Shown piece by piece: positions 17,070-26,231 of a stretch of 64,000 nt of DNA; the first letter of the stretch is position 1, and every line of letters begins with the position of its first letter. The stretch is from Arthrobacter sp. ISL-5 (GTDB lineage: Bacteria; Actinomycetota; Actinomycetes; Actinomycetales; Micrococcaceae). Both the position numbers and the translations under genes were made by a program. Below the pieces are notes generated by a model. That model was not told the origin of the DNA and did not search any database. It saw only the letters and a list, made by a program, of their open reading frames with translations. The stretch covers positions 62,001 to 126,000 of the forward strand of contig NZ_JAGGPM010000023.1 of the NCBI RefSeq assembly GCF_018613835.1, given 5' to 3'.

Positions 17070-20000
17070 CTAGCCCGCAGCGGACGAGAACGAAACGAGC
17101 GGCGCGGAACCGACGGTGCCCGCCGTCGAAACCGGGCCCCACTTGCTTCCGGCAGCGATGGGGTAGTAGCGCAACTGCCCCGTGGTCTGCAGGGCCAGCA
17201 CACCCTTGCTGGCGGCGCCGGCGAATCCTGCGGTGGCGGAGAACTGCCGGAAGGACTGCCACCCGCTGCCGACAATCTTCCTTGCTTCCGGGACAAAGCT
17301 GCCTGTCCCGGTGGAGCGGTAGAGCTTCATCGAGCCCGAGGAGGCAACGGCCAGGAGGTCCTGGTTTCCGTCAGTATCGAAGTCCACCATGGCCAGCTTC
17401 AGTCCGCCCCAGCCGCTGCCGATCCGCACCGGCCCGCTGAGCGCGGCCCCGGACGCGTTGGCCCAGAAGTTGAGCACTCCGTCGCTGCCATAGGCCACCA
17501 AGCCGGGGTACCTGCTGCCGGTGACCCATTTGCCGGCGATCACTGTGGACTGGGAGAAGCCCGCCGTGGCGGCAGTCACCGGTCCCGTGAACCCGCCCGA
17601 CGCCGATCCCAGGTATGCGGATATCGCGCCGGTGGCCTTTTGGGCGAGGACGTCAGGGACACCGTCGCTGTTCCAGTCCACAACGCTCAGGGACTTCATC
17701 CCGGACCAGCCGACACCGATCTGGTACGCGCCGGTGATCACGGAGGAACCGGCCGGATGGTTCCAGAGCCTTCCGGAGGCGTCAACGGAAAGCACGTCCG
17801 CAGTGCTGGTGACCGGCCGCTCGGACACAAGGCGGGCGCTTCCGGAGATCAGGGTGTTGGCCCATCCCGGCGTCAGCACCGACTTCTGGCCAAAGGCGCC
17901 CTGATTCAGCGGGTAGTAGCTCAGCGTTCCTGCGCTGTCGCGCGCCAATATTCCGTTCGAGGACGGTGCCGCGAATCCCTTGGCCGGACTGATGCTGGTC
18001 ATCGCGTTCCATCCGTTGCCGATGACCTTCCGGGGTTCCGCGATGAAGGTTCCCGTGCCGTTGGAGCGGAAGAGCGTCATGTGTCCGAGGTAGTCAACGG
18101 CGGCCACGTCCTGGTTGCCGTCTCCGTCCGCGTCCGTCATGGAGACGTGCATCCGGGTGAATCCCGACCCGATGCCGGCGGCAGGGCCAAGGGCGCCTCC
18201 GGAGGTGTTCGCGTGGAACTGGAGCGAGCCGTCTGCCCGGCGGACTACGAGGCCCGGATATTTGGAGGCCTTCAGCCAGGGGCCGAAGGTGATGTCGGCC
18301 CCCGAGAGTCCGGAGGCGAGAACGCTGGGTGCGGCGAAGCCGCCGGCTGACAGTCCGGACCGGATGCTGAGGGCCCCCGTGGTGCTGAGGGTCGCCAGAT
18401 CCTGGATGCCGTCAGCGTTCCAGTCGGTAACGTGAACGGAAGCGACGCCGGTATAGCCGTCGCCGATCTTGGTTGCGGCTCCGAGGGAGCCCGCGCCCGT
18501 GGAGTGGCGGAAGAGGCCGCCGGCGGCATCGATGGTCACGACGTCCGAGGCTGCCGTGATCGAAGGAGTCGGCTGGGTGGGCGGGGGAGCAACGGTGACG
18601 TTGATGGTCTCGCCGCCGGCGATGAGGTAGCCGTTCCAGCCGACGCCGATCGGGGCTGCCGCGCCGAATGTCGAGTTGCCGGGCACCGGGTAATACGTCA
18701 GCTGCCCGTCGCCCTTGCGTGCCATGAGGCCGCCTGTTCCTGGCCCCTTGAAGTTGGTCGTGACGGTCACGCTGGTCATCACGTTCCAGCCGCTTCCTAC
18801 CGTCGGCCGCCCCTCGGAAACGAATGACCCGCTGCCGCCGGAACGGTAGAGCCGGAGCGCCCCGGCGGGGTCCTGGGCGAGGATGTCCTGGTGGCCGTCG
18901 CCGTCAAAGTCGATCATGGTCAGGTTCAGCCCGGCCCAGCCGTTGCCTATGGCCGTCCCCGAGCTAACCCCTGAACCGGAAGTATTGCGCCACAGCCGGA
19001 GCGCGCCGGAATCGTCACGCGTGATGATCTGCGGGAAATAGCTGCTGCTGAGCCAGTAGCCGACCGTGAGCTGGTAGTTGGCCCAACCCGCCGCTGCCAG
19101 CACGGGGCCGGCGGAAAATCCCCCGGCCGAGATACCGAGATACACGTTGACGCGGCCCGAGGTCCATTGGGCGACGAGGTCCAGGACGCCGTCGGCGTTC
19201 CAGTCGATGGCGTTGATGGAACGCAGTCCGGTCCAGCCCTGTCCGATCTGGCGCCGCGTACCGAACGTCCCGGAACCGGTCGCAGGATAGTCCCAGAGGA
19301 TGCCGGAAGCGTCGGCCGCCACCACGTCACCCAGGGACCTTATCGATGGTGTGGGGATGGCACCGTCGGCCTGGGACGCAAACTTCCACAGGGTGTCCAG
19401 GGTCCCGTTCCAGGCGTTCGAGTCGCCGGCGAAGGGGCCGGTGCTGCTGTACTGCCACACGCTGTATGTTCCCCAGCCGTTGGGCATGGACCCCACGTAA
19501 CGCGAATATGAGGCCAGGTGCAGGGGCTGCCGGCTGAAGGCGCCGGAGTTTCCGGTGCACTGGGTCCACCAGTCGGTGGTTGTGTAGATCATGGGAAGGC
19601 GGCCGGTCCTGGCCAGGACGCGGTTGGAGAAGGCCGCGATCCAGTTGACCATCGCCGCCTGGCTCATGTTGTAGCACGTGTTACCCAGTGACGGGTAGGG
19701 GTTGTACTCAATGTCCAGAAGCGGGGGCATGGTCTTCCCGTCGCCGGTCCACCCGCCGCCGTTGTTGACGAAGTAATCGGCTTGGACTGACGCCGCCGAA
19801 ACGTTCGGGAGGGCGAAGTGGTACGCCCCGCGAATCATGCCCACGCCTTCCGCGCCGCCGTACTGGGATCCGAAGAGCGGGTTTCGGTACGTCGTTCCCT
19901 CCGTAGCCTTCACGTAGGCAAACCTGGCGCCCATGTTGTACTGCGTCGTCCAGTTGACCGCGGACTGGTGGCTGCTGACGTCCAGCCCCTGGATGCCGGG

Positions 20001-20459
20001 CGCCATCCACGTGTTGGCGGCCTCTGTGGAGATGGCATTCAGGGACGATGCCTCCGACTGCTTGGCGAACGTCGTGGCGCGATCCTTCGCGCCCTGGCCC
20101 ATGTACGCGCCGTCTTTTCCGATTTCGGCGCGAAGTGCCTCCATGTCGATCTGCCCGGTGGGCTCTTGCCCGGGGGCCGCAGTCCGAGTCGCCGCGCCCG
20201 TCGTCTCCGGGCCCGGTGCGTTCGGGGACGGGGCGGGTTCCGATGTCGGGGCAGGGGCGGTTGAAGGAGCGGGGCTCGCCGGGGGAGCAGGGGCGTCAGG
20301 GGTTCCGGAGCCAGCGGGGGCCGTCGCGGTTGCGTGGGCGGGAAGGCCGCCGCCCACACACAGCATCGTGGACAGGATTGCGGAAGCCCCCACAAGGCCC
20401 AGCCGTCTTATGCTCAACGCCGTGACTGCGGAGCGACTGCTATTCGAGGAACGTTCCAT
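17070..20459 (-). CDS. Secreted GH25 lysozyme-like protein with three FG-GAP/VCBS-like repeat blocks
   Basis: 1129 aa from ATG at 20459, with GGAG nearby. Residues 1-43 look like a signal peptide ending in AHA. A Pro/Ala/Ser/Thr-rich linker follows (about 44-105). The GH25 muramidase domain (about 155-355) shows GLDVSSHQ and LLDIEYNPY, the expected acidic residues, plus YVKATEGTT and GAYHFA. The remaining about 770 residues are three related blocks of about 240 residues, starting near 360, 620 and 890. Each contains repeats such as DWNADGVLDLVA, DFDGDGHQDILA and DFDTDGNQDLLA, typical of Ca-binding beta-propeller units. Predicted role: exported cell-wall hydrolase that binds glycan through its repeats. 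It may act on self wall or on competitors. Confidence 0.9.
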   Translation of the reverse strand: MERSSNSSRSAVTALSIRRLGLVGASAILSTMLCVGGGLPAHATATAPAGSGTPDAPAPPASPAPSTAPAPTSEPAPSPNAPGPETTGAATRTAAPGQEPTGQIDMEALRAEIGKDGAYMGQGAKDRATTFAKQSEASSLNAISTEAANTWMAPGIQGLDVSSHQSAVNWTTQYNMGARFAYVKATEGTTYRNPLFGSQYGGAEGVGMIRGAYHFALPNVSAASVQADYFVNNGGGWTGDGKTMPPLLDIEYNPYPSLGNTCYNMSQAAMVNWIAAFSNRVLARTGRLPMIYTTTDWWTQCTGNSGAFSRQPLHLASYSRYVGSMPNGWGTYSVWQYSSTGPFAGDSNAWNGTLDTLWKFASQADGAIPTPSIRSLGDVVAADASGILWDYPATGSGTFGTRRQIGQGWTGLRSINAIDWNADGVLDLVAQWTSGRVNVYLGISAGGFSAGPVLAAAGWANYQLTVGYWLSSSYFPQIITRDDSGALRLWRNTSGSGVSSGTAIGNGWAGLNLTMIDFDGDGHQDILAQDPAGALRLYRSGGSGSFVSEGRPTVGSGWNVMTSVTVTTNFKGPGTGGLMARKGDGQLTYYPVPGNSTFGAAAPIGVGWNGYLIAGGETINVTVAPPPTQPTPSITAASDVVTIDAAGGLFRHSTGAGSLGAATKIGDGYTGVASVHVTDWNADGIQDLATLSTTGALSIRSGLSAGGFAAPSVLASGLSGADITFGPWLKASKYPGLVVRRADGSLQFHANTSGGALGPAAGIGSGFTRMHVSMTDADGDGNQDVAAVDYLGHMTLFRSNGTGTFIAEPRKVIGNGWNAMTSISPAKGFAAPSSNGILARDSAGTLSYYPLNQGAFGQKSVLTPGWANTLISGSARLVSERPVTSTADVLSVDASGRLWNHPAGSSVITGAYQIGVGWSGMKSLSVVDWNSDGVPDVLAQKATGAISAYLGSASGGFTGPVTAATAGFSQSTVIAGKWVTGSRYPGLVAYGSDGVLNFWANASGAALSGPVRIGSGWGGLKLAMVDFDTDGNQDLLAVASSGSMKLYRSTGTGSFVPEARKIVGSGWQSFRQFSATAGFAGAASKGVLALQTTGQLRYYPIAAGSKWGPVSTAGTVGSAPLVSFSSAAG

Positions 20460-20697
20460 GTAGTACTCCGTAGCCTTGAGCTGCTGGCATAAAACGGCCT
20501 CATGGCTGACTTTCCTCGCCGTATTGAGACCCGCATCAAACCTGCGGCGATGTAGCGGGCTCATCCTAACACCGGACGAATTGATGTGACTAATGTGGCT
20601 CCTGTGACCAGCGGGGGCATTGAGCTTCCCGGTTGGGTTTGCATAGACCTCTTCGCAACAACCGGGCGGGCAGGCATTGGCGGCCCTCGTCTGGACC

Positions 20698-20703
20698 TAG
20701 ACT
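20698..20703 (+). promoter_or_regulatory. Predicted -10 element of galE (leaderless)
   Basis: TAGACT ends 7 nt before the ATG at 20711. TTGGCG at 20677-20682 could be a -35 with a short 15-nt spacer. Confidence 0.5.
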
Positions 20704-20710
20704 TGTGGCC

Positions 20711-21730
20711 ATGAAGGTTTTGGTCACCGGGGGCGCCGGCTACATCGGATCACACACTGCGCTTTGTCTTCTTGAGGACGGGCATGAGGTTGTTGTACTG
20801 GACAACCTCATGAATTCGAGCGTCGAGGCGGTGCGTCGGGTTGAGGAGCTCACCGGCAAGAAAGTGGATTTCCGGGAGGGGGACCTGCTGGACGCGGACG
20901 CCGTCGACCAGGTGTTCGCCGAAGGCGGTTTCGACGCCGTCATCCACTTTGCCGGCCTCAAGGCGGTGGGGGAGTCGGTCGAAAAGCCCCTGTGGTACTA
21001 CAAGAACAACGTCGTCGGCACGCTGAACCTGTTGGAGAGCATGGAGAAGGCGGCCGTGCGCCGGCTGGTATTCAGTTCGTCCGCCACGGTTTACGGTGTG
21101 TCGGAGCATGTTCCCCTGATCGAAAAGTCGCCCCTGGACGCGACCAATCCCTACGGGCGGACCAAGGAGCAGATCGAGGACATCCTCTCTGACCTGAGCG
21201 CCGCCGATCCCCGGTGGAGCATCGCGTTGCTGCGGTACTTCAATCCGGTGGGTGCGCACGAATCCGGCCGCATCGGTGAAGACCCCCGCGGCATACCCAA
21301 CAACCTGCTGCCGTTCGTGGCCCAGGTGGCCGTGGGCCGCCGGGAGAAGGTCAGGGTCTTCGGCAACGACTATCCCACGCCCGACGGCACCGGGGTGCGG
21401 GACTACATCCACGTCATGGACCTCGCGGCTGGCCACCTGGCCGCGCTGCGGTACCTGGCGACCAAGACCGGCGCCTTCCGCTGGAACCTCGGCACCGGGC
21501 GCGGCTCGTCCGTGCTGGAAGTCATCGATGCCTTCGGCGCCGCTGCGGGCCACCCGATTCCGTACGAGTTCGCGCCGCGGCGGCCCGGCGATGCGGCCGT
21601 GAGCTACGCCGATGCCTCGGCCGCCCTGGCCGAACTGGGCTGGTCGGCGCGCCGGAACCTGGCACAGATGTGCGAGGACCACTGGCGCTGGCAGAGCTCT
21701 AACCCCTTCGGCTACTCAGAACAAGGCTGA
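20711..21730 (+). CDS. galE: UDP-glucose 4-epimerase
   Basis: 339 aa. Interconverts UDP-glucose and UDP-galactose, feeding galactose into glycans and galactose catabolism. Visible motifs are KVLVTGGAGYIGSHT (NAD-binding), the SSSATVYG serine, NPYGRTKEQIED (catalytic Y-x3-K), LRYFNPVGAHESG and NLGTGRGSSVLEV. Length is normal. Start ATG 20711 is supported by a TAGACT 7 nt upstream; the frame back to 20633 adds nothing conserved. It stands alone between the lysozyme-like gene (divergent) and the pilus locus. Confidence 0.95.
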   Translation: MKVLVTGGAGYIGSHTALCLLEDGHEVVVLDNLMNSSVEAVRRVEELTGKKVDFREGDLLDADAVDQVFAEGGFDAVIHFAGLKAVGESVEKPLWYYKNNVVGTLNLLESMEKAAVRRLVFSSSATVYGVSEHVPLIEKSPLDATNPYGRTKEQIEDILSDLSAADPRWSIALLRYFNPVGAHESGRIGEDPRGIPNNLLPFVAQVAVGRREKVRVFGNDYPTPDGTGVRDYIHVMDLAAGHLAALRYLATKTGAFRWNLGTGRGSSVLEVIDAFGAAAGHPIPYEFAPRRPGDAAVSYADASAALAELGWSARRNLAQMCEDHWRWQSSNPFGYSEQG

Positions 21731-21882
21731 CTGCGGGACCTGCGGGTCCACCGACGCAACTCCGCCCGGGGCCCCACTTATCCACAACTTGTCCGGCATG
21801 ACTATGCCCATGGGGTGCCATCCCTTAGCTTTAACCCAATTGCACTGCCTCCGCCGGGGGCGGCAGTCGTATTGGGGAATAC

Positions 21883-23106
21883 ATGGATGCTGTACGGATA
21901 GTCGAGGATGAAGTCCGTGAGCTAATTCGTCGCCGGGGTCTTGATCCGCTGCGGCAGGCCGGCGAGGTCAGGCGGCTCGTGGACGCGGCCGTGAGTGACT
22001 ATGACGAGCGCGCCCTCATGGGGCCGCTTCCCCCTATCGGTCCGCTGGAACCTGCCCGCAGGTTCGTCTTCGACGCCGTGGCCGGCTTCGGCGCCCTCCA
22101 GCCGTTTTTGGACGATCCGGATATCGAGGAAATCTGGATCAACGCTCCCACGGAAATCTACGTGGCCCGGAGCGGCGAATCCGAGTTGACGTCCCTCAGC
22201 CTCACCGACCAGCAGATCCGGGATTTGGTTGAGCGCATGCTGAAAAGTTCCGGCCGGCGCCTGGACATGTCCTCGCCCTTCGTGGATGCCGCCCTGCCGG
22301 ACGGGTCACGGCTCCATGTGGTCATACCGGACGTCACCAGGCGCCATTGGGCCATCAACATCCGCAAGTTCGTCGTCAAGGCCAGCCGCCTGGAGCACCT
22401 CGTTGAACTGGGCACCCTGACTCCCCAGTCGGCACGGTTTCTCGGAGCCGCGGTGGCCAGCGGGCTCAACATCCTTGTATCCGGAGCCACCCAGGCGGGT
22501 AAGACCACAATGCTCAACTGCCTGGCGGCCAGCATCGGCAGCCGCGAGCGCGTGATCACGGTCGAGGAAATCTTTGAGCTCCAGTTTCCGTTGCGCGACG
22601 TCGTCGGGCTGCAGTGCAGGCAGCCCAACCTGGAGGGGGAGGGTGAAATCCCGCTGCGGCGGTTGGTCAAGGAAGCCCTCCGGATGCGGCCCGACCGCCT
22701 CGTAGTGGGAGAAGTACGGGAGGCCGAGAGCCTCGACATGCTCATCGCCCTGAATTCCGGCCTTCCGGGCATGTGCACGGTGCATGCCAATTCCGCGCAT
22801 GACGCCGTGACCAAGATCTGCACTCTTCCCCTGCTCGCCGGAGACAACATATCGAGCGCTTTTGTTGTCCCGACCGTGGCCTCGTGCATTGACCTCGTGG
22901 TCCACTGCAGCCGCCAGGCCAATGGCCGCCGGCAAGTGACAGAGATCCTGTCGCTGGGCAGAAGGGTCGAGAACGGCATTATCGAGTCGTCCATGATCTT
23001 CTCGATGATCGACGGCCAGCTGCAGCTGAAAGCCAACTCGATGCCCGCGGCGGAGAAATTCGCGAAGGCGGGTTACGACGTCGCCGCCCTCCTGGAGCCG
23101 CGCTGA
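21883..23106 (+). CDS. cpaF: Tad/Flp pilus assembly ATPase (CpaF/TadA)
   Basis: 407 aa secretion ATPase that powers pilin assembly at the inner face of the membrane as a hexamer. The N-terminal domain (about 1-120) contains the DPDIEEIWIN segment. The ATPase core has Walker A GATQAGKTT, a Walker-B-like MRPDRLVVGEVREAE and the histidine box GMCTVHANSAHDA. It heads a compact locus of seven co-directional genes (21.9-26.7 kb). Its stop overlaps the next start (TGATG at 23104-23108). GGGGA lies upstream of the ATG. Confidence 0.93.
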   Translation: MDAVRIVEDEVRELIRRRGLDPLRQAGEVRRLVDAAVSDYDERALMGPLPPIGPLEPARRFVFDAVAGFGALQPFLDDPDIEEIWINAPTEIYVARSGESELTSLSLTDQQIRDLVERMLKSSGRRLDMSSPFVDAALPDGSRLHVVIPDVTRRHWAINIRKFVVKASRLEHLVELGTLTPQSARFLGAAVASGLNILVSGATQAGKTTMLNCLAASIGSRERVITVEEIFELQFPLRDVVGLQCRQPNLEGEGEIPLRRLVKEALRMRPDRLVVGEVREAESLDMLIALNSGLPGMCTVHANSAHDAVTKICTLPLLAGDNISSAFVVPTVASCIDLVVHCSRQANGRRQVTEILSLGRRVENGIIESSMIFSMIDGQLQLKANSMPAAEKFAKAGYDVAALLEPR

Positions 23107-23960
23107 TGGCGCCGCTGCTGGGTGTGCTGGCGGGGGCCGGGCTCTTCCTGATCTGGTGGTCGGCATGGGAAGAGCCTGATCGCGTGAAGAAGCAGCCCGG
23201 TACCGGCCGCCTGCAGGACCTGCTCCTTGCCGCCGGCGTCGAGAAGGTTACCGGGGCCGGCCTCGTCGGGAGCTGCCTTGGCCTTGGCGCCTTTGCCATG
23301 CTCGTGTTTTTCGCCGTGAGCAAGTCCTGGCCGATTTCGTTCTGTTTCGGACTGTTTGGAGCGTGGCTGCCGGTTGTGGTCGTGAAATGGAGGGCCAAGA
23401 GGCGCACTTCCGTTCTTCGGCGGCTCTGGCCTGACGTCGTTGATCACCTCAGGTCCGCCATCAGGGCCGGGTTGTCGCTCCCGGAGGCACTTATTCAGCT
23501 GGGTGACAAGGGGCCGGAGGAACTGCGCCACGTGTTTCGGGACTTCGGCTCCGACTATCGCTCGGGCGGGCAGTTCGACGCATCCCTCAACAGGCTCAAG
23601 GAGCGCCTTGCCGACCCGGTCGCCGACCGGATTATCGAGGCACTGAGACTCACCAGGGAAGTGGGAGGCTCTGATCTCGGCAAGCTCCTCGGAACGCTGG
23701 CGGAATTCCTCAGGGAGAGTGCCCGGACCCGGAGCGAACTGGAGGCAAGGCAGTCGTGGACCGTCAACGCGGCCCGCCTCGCTGTTGCCGCCCCTTGGCT
23801 CGTCATGGTGCTGCTGGCGAGCCGGCCGGAAGCTGTCACTGCCTACAACACGCCCATGGGGGCCGCGGTGCTGCTCGGAGGGCTTGTGGTTTCCTTGGTC
23901 TGCTACTCCGTCATGCTTCGGATAGGGGCCCTGCCTGAAGAAGAGAGAGTGCTGCGATGA
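23106..23960 (+). CDS. tadB: Tad pilus inner-membrane platform protein (TadB-like)
   Basis: 284 aa with the type II secretion F-domain. Two hydrophobic segments lie near the N-terminus (about 3-18 and 52-85) and two near the C-terminus (about 218-238 and 255-275). Between them is a cytosolic helical region containing VVDHLRSAIRAGLSLPEAL and SLNRLKERLADPVADRIIEAL. The domain forms the platform contacted by CpaF. Gene order CpaF-TadB-TadC and the overlapping stop/start codons on both sides support the call. Confidence 0.88.
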   Translation: MAPLLGVLAGAGLFLIWWSAWEEPDRVKKQPGTGRLQDLLLAAGVEKVTGAGLVGSCLGLGAFAMLVFFAVSKSWPISFCFGLFGAWLPVVVVKWRAKRRTSVLRRLWPDVVDHLRSAIRAGLSLPEALIQLGDKGPEELRHVFRDFGSDYRSGGQFDASLNRLKERLADPVADRIIEALRLTREVGGSDLGKLLGTLAEFLRESARTRSELEARQSWTVNAARLAVAAPWLVMVLLASRPEAVTAYNTPMGAAVLLGGLVVSLVCYSVMLRIGALPEEERVLR

Positions 23961-24898
23961 CAACGGTCCCGGCAGCTGCGATCGTGTGCGGCATCGTGCT
24001 CGGGGCCGGACTCTGGCTCCTCGTCGTCCGGCTCCCATTCATGCGGTCCATAAGCTTTGCAGAACGGATTGAACCGCAGCTGCGATCCCAGAACATCGAA
24101 TCCAGGCTCCTTCGGACACTGGACCACACCATCACGCCGTTTGGTCCGCTCGAACGCATTCTCCGCCCGCTCATCAAAGACGCCACCGCTAAGCTGGGCA
24201 AATTCAACCTCGGCTCGTCAGCGCTTACCCGCCGGCTCGCGCAGGCGGGCATCAGCAGGCCACCCGTGAACTTCCGGGCAGAGCAGCTACTCTGGGCCGT
24301 TTCAGGCTTCGTCGCCACGGTGGGGCTTATCGTTCTGGGCGCCCTTGCCGGGAGGTTCAGTCCGGTCCTGGCGGTCATTGCTGCGGCCGGAAGCGCAGTG
24401 GGCGGTTTCCTCTTCCGGGACTACTGGCTCGGTGTGCAGATCCGGAAGCGGCAGGAACGGATGATGGCGGAGTTTCCGAGCCTCGCCGAGATGATGGCGC
24501 TCGCCGTGAGTGCCGGGGAAAGCGCCACCGGCGCCCTGGACCGGGTGTGCAGGAGCGCACGCGGTGAGCTGTCAAAAGAATTCGGTGCGGTCCTCGCCGA
24601 AACGAGGGCAGGCAAGCCCCTCGTGGAAGCGTTGCAGGAGTTCTCGGCCCGGACCGACCTGGGACCGCTCGTCCGGTTCGTCGACGGCATCATTGTGGCA
24701 GTGGAGCGGGGCACGCCCCTCGCGGAGGTCCTGAGGGCGCAGGCCCAGGACGTCCGAGACAGTGCGAAACGCGACCTGATGGAGTCAGCCGGAAAGAAGG
24801 AAATCGCGATGATGGTCCCCCTCGTATTCGGTGTCCTGCCGCTGACGGTTGTCTTCGCCGTGTTCCCTGGGCTGGCGGCCCTCAGCCTGAATCTTTGA
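23957..24898 (+). CDS. tadC: Tad pilus inner-membrane platform protein (TadC-like)
   Basis: 313 aa, second type II secretion F-domain protein. Membrane segments lie at about 5-25, 110-125, 130-150 and 285-310. The cytosolic part has FPSLAEMMALAVSAGESATGALDRV, the pattern seen in TadC, and ends with PLVFGVLPLTVVFAVFP. The ATG overlaps the TadB stop (ATGA at 23957-23960). It pairs with TadB as the platform heterodimer. Assignment as TadC rather than TadB rests mainly on order. Confidence 0.87.
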   Translation: MTTVPAAAIVCGIVLGAGLWLLVVRLPFMRSISFAERIEPQLRSQNIESRLLRTLDHTITPFGPLERILRPLIKDATAKLGKFNLGSSALTRRLAQAGISRPPVNFRAEQLLWAVSGFVATVGLIVLGALAGRFSPVLAVIAAAGSAVGGFLFRDYWLGVQIRKRQERMMAEFPSLAEMMALAVSAGESATGALDRVCRSARGELSKEFGAVLAETRAGKPLVEALQEFSARTDLGPLVRFVDGIIVAVERGTPLAEVLRAQAQDVRDSAKRDLMESAGKKEIAMMVPLVFGVLPLTVVFAVFPGLAALSLNL

Positions 24899-24982
24899 CC
24901 TTCTGCCTCGCCTCGGCCAAGCCTCTACACCAGACCGGAATTCCGGTGACCAGCAATCAGTCCTCAGAGAAAAGGGAAGTAC

Positions 24983-25231
24983 ATGAGATTCATGGCCAGG
25001 CACGGAATAGCAATCGCCAACGTCCTTATGGCGCTCACCCGGAGCCCCTCGGCGCCGACTCGGCCGGCGCATCCCAAAGTTACGGGTCCTGATCACCCGG
25101 AGCGGGGCGACGTTCCAGGTTGGGTCATGATCACCCTCATGTCTGCCGTGCTTGTTGCTGCATTGCTGGCGCTCGCGGGCCCGGCGCTTGAGGCCATGTT
25201 CAACCAGGCAATGGACACGGTCGGAAAATAG
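24983..25231 (+). CDS. Small Flp-type pilin candidate, divergent processing site
   Basis: 82 aa, ATG 24983 with AAAAGGGA upstream. A 40-residue polar leader ends ERG. A single hydrophobic segment follows (WVMITLMSAVLVAALLALAGPAL, about 47-69), then a short tail AMFNQAMDTVGK. This resembles an Flp pilin: leader, Gly before the cleavage point, and an N-terminal helix, at the position in the locus where the pilin gene usually sits. It lacks the Glu five residues after the Gly that prepilin peptidases and assembly normally need; the sequence there is DVPGW. It could be a minor or unusual pilin. Confidence 0.6.
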   Translation: MRFMARHGIAIANVLMALTRSPSAPTRPAHPKVTGPDHPERGDVPGWVMITLMSAVLVAALLALAGPALEAMFNQAMDTVGK

Positions 25232-25234
25232 GCG

Positions 25235-25642
25235 GTGACAGGGATGGCCGGGGACCCGTCCGCGGACGCTTCCGAGGGCGAGCGCGGTTCTGCCGTGGTC
25301 GACTTTGTACTCGTGGGCGGGCTGCTCACGATGTTCTTCCTCGCCATCATCCAGCTTGCCCTCGTACTGCACATCCGGAACACCCTGATCGATGCCGCAG
25401 CCTCGGGCGCGCGGTACGGGACGCTGGCTGACCGCAGTGCCGAGGATGCGCGCCGGCGGACGGGCGAACTGATCGGAACAGCCCTCAGCACCGACTTCGC
25501 GCGGGACATCCAGACACGCGAAGTCACCTTCCAAGGCCTCCGGACGTTGGAAGTGACCGTCAGGGCCCCGATGCCGGTGATCGGCCTCATCGGCCCCCGC
25601 GACATGCTGGAGGTCAAAGGCCATGCAGCCCTCAGCGATTAA
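25235..25642 (+). CDS. tadE: TadE-like pseudopilin
   Basis: 135 aa, GTG start three bases after the previous stop. It has an N-terminal acidic leader EGERG, then SAVVDFVLVGGLLTMFFLAIIQLALVL, a single hydrophobic helix starting right after the Gly as in TadE pseudopilins. A soluble tail follows with the family's ARYGTLAD and a LEVTVRAPMPVIG strand. An acidic residue (Asp) occupies the +5 position. TadE proteins are processed and become minor parts of the pilus machinery. The gene overlaps the next by 20 nt. Confidence 0.82.
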   Translation: MTGMAGDPSADASEGERGSAVVDFVLVGGLLTMFFLAIIQLALVLHIRNTLIDAAASGARYGTLADRSAEDARRRTGELIGTALSTDFARDIQTREVTFQGLRTLEVTVRAPMPVIGLIGPRDMLEVKGHAALSD

Positions 25643-26231
25643 GCCCTCCCGGCCGGGGACAAGGCGCAAGGTCGCCGGCGATCAGCCGTGGCCATGGCAC
25701 GTGGCCCTTTTGCTCACACATCGCTTCATGGAAGCGCTGTGTCTTGACGGCCGGGAACCAAACCGCGACGGAAACGCAACCGGGAACTGGGCTGGCGGAC
25801 CCTCCCTGCCGGCCGCCTCCCGCCAGCGGGGGAGCGCTGTCGTGGAGTTCACCTTCCTGGGGCTGCTCCTGATGGTTCCGGTGGTGTACTTCATCATCAC
25901 CATCGGCCAGATCCAGGGCGGCTCGTTCGCCGTCGTCGGCGCAGCGGACCAGGCCGCGAAGGTTTTTGTGGCCCAGCGCGACGAACCGTCGGGCCGCGCA
26001 GCAGCAGAACAGGCCGCCATCCTGGCCGTGGCCGACCACGGGCATCCTGCCGAAAACGCCCGCGTTGACGTCAGCTGTGACCCCGGCGACTGCATGGCGG
26101 CGGGCTCCGCGGTCACCGTGACCGTTCATCTGAGTGTGCCGCTTCCCTTCGTGCCCTTCAGCGACGCCTTTCGCCTCAACGCCAGCCAGCTGAACGCCTC
26201 AGCGACCCAGATGGTGGGCAAGTTCCGGTGA
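25623..26231 (+). CDS. TadE/TadF-like pseudopilin with long leader
   Basis: 202 aa from ATG 25623, preceded by GGAGG at a good distance and overlapping the upstream gene. The leader is unusually long (about 68 residues, Arg/Pro-rich) before RQRG/SAVVEFTFLGLLLMVPVVYFIITIG. There, Glu at +5 and the hydrophobic helix fit a pseudopilin. The tail contains two cysteines (SCDPGDC) that could form a disulfide outside the cell. A shorter form starting inside the leader is possible. Stop overlaps the next GTG. Confidence 0.8.
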   Translation: MQPSAIKPSRPGTRRKVAGDQPWPWHVALLLTHRFMEALCLDGREPNRDGNATGNWAGGPSLPAASRQRGSAVVEFTFLGLLLMVPVVYFIITIGQIQGGSFAVVGAADQAAKVFVAQRDEPSGRAAAEQAAILAVADHGHPAENARVDVSCDPGDCMAAGSAVTVTVHLSVPLPFVPFSDAFRLNASQLNASATQMVGKFR

